From positions 374,001-438,000 of the forward strand of contig NC_088319.1 in NCBI RefSeq assembly GCF_910592395.1: a stretch of 64,000 bases of DNA. Direction: 5' to 3'. Below are positions 60,437 through 64,000 of this stretch, piece after piece. The DNA comes from Lineus longissimus (lineage: Eukaryota; Nemertea; Pilidiophora; Heteronemertea; Lineidae). The translations under genes were made by a program, and so were the position numbers. Each line of letters begins with the position of its first letter. The stretch's first letter is position 1. A model generated the notes under the pieces. The model had not been told where the DNA came from. It did no database searches and saw only the letters and a list, made by a program, of their open reading frames with translations.

Positions 60437-60870
60437 TGGTCTACAAATGTAATAGAGAGGGTGTGTCTGCTCAAAGACAACAAGTGATCTGGACAAAGCA
60501 TGCTGAAAACTCCCTTTAGTGATGGCATCGTTCCGTCGATTCTAAAATGGCACATGCAACTCAATCCCACTGTCTATACCTGGGTCAAAAAACTAGACCC
60601 TTTATGCGAAAACAAGGACCTGAGTATAATATATGCTACATTGCATTCGAGGTGTTTAAGAATGAAAACCAGCATTTGACTCATCAGTTAAAATTGCAAA
60701 ATTAGCGTCAAGAGGTTTATTGTTTTATACACATGAGCACCATCAGTGTCAGAAGTAGAGTTTTTCCGGGAGTCTTGAGATTAATTCATCGCATGTTCTT
60801 GAAGCCATTAAACATGGCTCAGCACATGAAATGATGCTGCAGTGTGGATAGATGGTTTCTATCATGTGGC

Positions 60871-60887
60871 GGGGGGGGGGGGGGGGG
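60871..60887. repeat. G17 homopolymer tract
   Basis: Seventeen consecutive guanines. Confidence 0.9.
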
Positions 60888-63317
60888 CATGCCATGAATA
60901 AGCCACAATGGTCATGTTTGGTTCTAACCGTCTATGATTTCTCTCTTAAACTGACGAGTGACTGCATCCAGCACCGGATTAAAGCTTGGCCTACCCAACT
61001 AAAACAAGCTGAAAAGGGAATTTGCTGTTACTGGTGTCAGACAGTGGTTCCTTGGCATTTGCAAACAAAGTTCCATTGACTTCTCACCTACACCTGTCCA
61101 ACACACGATAGCCAATGGGTGGAGAGGTTGTTTTTTCCAGGCAAAAAAAGGCAGTTGGTGGTTGACTTAAAAATGAATTTCAGCTTTAAGACATATCCAC
61201 CGAGAGGAGTTCACTTGGACCAGGGGGGGGGGCCTCTGGCTGTGCCATCACAGCCCAAGTGGCGATACTGTGTAAGAGAAACTGGTATGGAATCATTGAC
61301 ATCATTCATAAACAAGCTCTTATAGCCACTGTTGACTCGTTAATTCTCTCCTTGAATGGTGTTGATTGGAAATTAATCTCATTAAACTCCTCATGACTCA
61401 CGTTGAAGGAGCAAGAAACACATTAGGTGGGGAAACAAATTAAAACATCGTGAATTGATTGAAGCGCTCCGCACCGAGTGATTCCTGTTGCTGAGACCTA
61501 CAATGTAGGAGTAAAATTATGATCTTGAAATTTTGGCCTAACTTTAAACTGTCAAACCTAAAATTAATGGCTATTTTCCAATTTGATTTCGAATGCGACC
61601 ACAATCTACTTCACCATACCAAACACCACATATCATCTATCAAACCAATATCTTAATTAAATCCTCATGGTCTGTTATGCCCGATATGATATATGACATC
61701 ACTACCAAATTAAACGACATAATATCGTGAGAAATGTTCCACCTCAATAACTCTGCCTGGAGAAACTCTCTGGAGGATAGTTTTTGAAAATTACGATATA
61801 ACACTGAATTAATACATCGTACAAATTGCGTCCACCTTGACATTTGTGACAGTATCCCATAATACTGTCTGAGTTATGATGTTATTGACAATATGTGACC
61901 TTTAGGTATTGGCGTCCATGCGAATATCACAGGTAGGAGGCAAAGTATTAAGTTAATTAAAATCTGTGGTTGAATTCTTGGAACTATTTGGTAGCTGAGC
62001 TAATCTCCTAATCAGCATGGAGCTTTAACTCTTGGGCTTCATTCTTAAGAGTGACATTCTAATGGGCAAAGCAGATGAGAAAGTTTTGTTGCAGAGACTT
62101 GCAGTTATCAGCACGTCATGCAATGAAAGTCACAGTTTTTCAGTTTTCATTGCTGATGGTCATTTGCTTCAGATTCTAAAGTATATGATGTCATATTTTC
62201 CTTCTTACCAGACAAATACGATGGTAAATCGTCCAATGAGGACACGTTTTTGCGGTTTTATTTGTAACACATAGATTTGACCTATTTTAGACCCGTTCCA
62301 GATTAAGCCAGCGTGGCTAGTTGAATCCACAGGATTCTTGGGAATTATATGTAGGCTCATTCTCCATGGCTTTATATACACACAAAAAAAATTTTAGATG
62401 CTAAAAATTTATATCGCAACTGACTTGAGCCAATTCTGTGCTCTGCATCAATGCCATCAATGCGAACTTGAAGTGATCAGTTCAGTCTATATTGAACCTT
62501 ATCCTTGGCTCCTGTCTGTATATCTATTAGCCCGGATCCAATTTGTTCCATAAAAGTTGACAAAATATGTCCGATACATCCTTGTACAAACATGTACATC
62601 ATTTAATGGGAGAATTTGACCAATTAATGCTGAAACAAACCATGCTGATGTACATTAATTCATTACCGTTACATGTCCCGGCATTATATAAAATATGACT
62701 CAAATCACCGGGGAAAAATTACGAAGTAAATTCTATCTATCCATCCATTAGACACATGACATCAACTCCGAGCGTTATGGTGGGTTCACAAATGCATGGT
62801 TGCAATGTTGGGGTCATTTTATGCCGGTGTAGTTAACATACAGTCAGTTGACATGTTTCTATTAGATGTTTGAGTGCAGCAAAATGTCCTGGTCTTGTAG
62901 GGGAGGACTGATCTTGTGGGGGAGGAGCGAGGACTTCAGATATCTGACAAAGGGGATTACAAAACTTCATGCCTATCTGTGAAGTCTTAAGCACCCTGCA
63001 GAGGAGAGATTTCTATCACTCACTCCTGCAGTCGTGATTGCATGCGGCAAACAATGCCAATTTTTAAAAAGTTTTACGTCATTTTGACGCATTACCCAAC
63101 ATCAGTGCTGCCTATTATGTGGCAGATACCCAGTATAAATGTCGCCTTTATCTAAAATTCCCATGTAATGTTTTCATTTAAACTTTAATACTCGGCAGTC
63201 CCTTCTTCTGCTACCTGGAGGTTAGCCTAAGTATCCATGCCCGGAACAAAATGTTTTAACGATAAGCTGGTCGGGTAAACAATATTAAGCCTCCCATTTT
63301 AAGATGAGTTGTTTTGT

Positions 63318-63415
63318 CAGCAACTCAACTGTACCCTTGTCAGCAACTCAACTGTACCCTTGTCAGCAACTCAACTGTACCCTTGTCAGCAACTCAATTG
63401 TACCCTTGTCAGCAA
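63318..63415. repeat. 23-bp tandem repeat, four copies plus a partial
   Basis: CAGCAACTCAACTGTACCCT plus TGT repeats at 63318, 63341, 63364 and 63387; a fifth breaks off after CAGCAA. Confidence 0.95.
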
Positions 63416-64000
63416 GTTTCAGGACAGCCTATGTCATCCCTGGAACAAATGTGATAAAGCTGGCTGGCCTGGTGCGTCAACATCAGTTAGCCTTCCCTTG
63501 ACTTTCCCCCGAGATTTATCAAAATCTTTCATTTATAAAACCAATGCTCTGGGGAATAAATATTGGATAAGTCTGCTTCGCTATGGCATGGTTCTGCTGT
63601 GTACCTGGTTACAGGTGGCAGCATACCATAAACCAATGGATTTACAGGCGTGGACATTTTATACTTTACAGTGTTTTTGGGAATAGAATTGGCCTATAAA
63701 AGTCAGACAAAGATAACCATTCGTTTGAAAGGTCGCAATCAGACTGATCTGATGGTACCTATGGTGTCATAACCAAATTTATCAGTTTGGCTGGTGAATT
63801 CATGTTTCTGAAATGTTGCTCAAAATACCCTCATATAATCATAAATGTTGCTTGAATATCCCTAGCCCTGGAAGTGTCGATACAATCAATGTCCCAATAT
63901 GGCTTCATGGGTCATAGCCGTCAGTCCCCGGAGCTGTTGTATACATTCAGATACAATCTTCCTACGCGATGTTTGATCACCGACGGGGGATTGTTGATTC

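Larger units (their letters stand above)
60050..64000 (+). other. Start of the next agrin intron; no further exon recognised
   Basis: It starts with donor GTGAGT. I searched for Kazal-type cysteine patterns and found none. It contains a tRNA-like segment, a G17 tract and a 23-bp repeat. The frames at 63304-63501 and 63309-63686 run across the 23-bp repeat. Confidence 0.6.

Overview
The window looks like nuclear DNA from an animal, most likely a marine invertebrate. The few real coding segments are short, lie far apart, and are flanked by canonical splice sites (AG acceptors, GTAAGT/GTGAGT donors). The long introns are AT-leaning and full of minisatellites, terminal-inverted-repeat (TIR) elements, tRNA-derived SINE-like heads and long poly-G/C tracts. 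No bacterial-style operons are present. The exact phylum cannot be read from the sequence; lophotrochozoan, ambulacrarian and cephalochordate all remain possible.

The window appears to hold the 5' part of one plus-strand gene, an agrin orthologue. I recognise five coding pieces: (1) 2438-2867, a signal peptide plus an NtA (N-terminal agrin, laminin-binding) domain; (2) 29877-30117, a basic cytoplasmic segment plus one hydrophobic helix that resembles the type II membrane-anchored N-terminus of TM-agrin; (3) two tiny linker exons at 48613-48657 and 52783-52818; (4) 57770-57976, the first ten-cysteine follistatin-like/Kazal module; (5) 59813-60049, the second such module. Every junction is phase 1, so either first exon can splice in frame to the shared linker and follistatin-like exons. 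That would give a secreted laminin-binding form and a membrane-anchored form. A third possible N-terminus, a signal-peptide-like reading frame running into the second module from 59725, is weaker. The rest of the gene (more follistatin-like modules, laminin-EGF, SEA, EGF and LG domains in known agrins) must lie beyond 64000.

Layout: 1-2437 is upstream sequence with a tandem pair of CTCF-core-like motifs, a perfect 32-bp inverted repeat and a CpG-rich presumptive promoter. 2868-48612 is the 45.7-kb first intron, which contains the TM-type first exon and most of the repeats: tandem arrays of 15, 16, 27, 54, 62, 65, 68, 101, about 190 and 239 bp. A 65-bp satellite family occurs on both sides of the TM-type exon in opposite orientation. 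The intron also carries several miniature inverted-repeat elements and a 168-bp foldback. 48658-59812 holds the shared exons separated by 4.1, 5.0 and 1.8 kb introns. 60050-64000 is intron with no further exon recognised.

The long open reading frames at 11707-12804 and 32697-34469 are minisatellite artefacts, not genes. I found no unknown multi-gene system. The most interesting biology is the alternative-first-exon architecture of this agrin gene and the repeat structure of its first intron.
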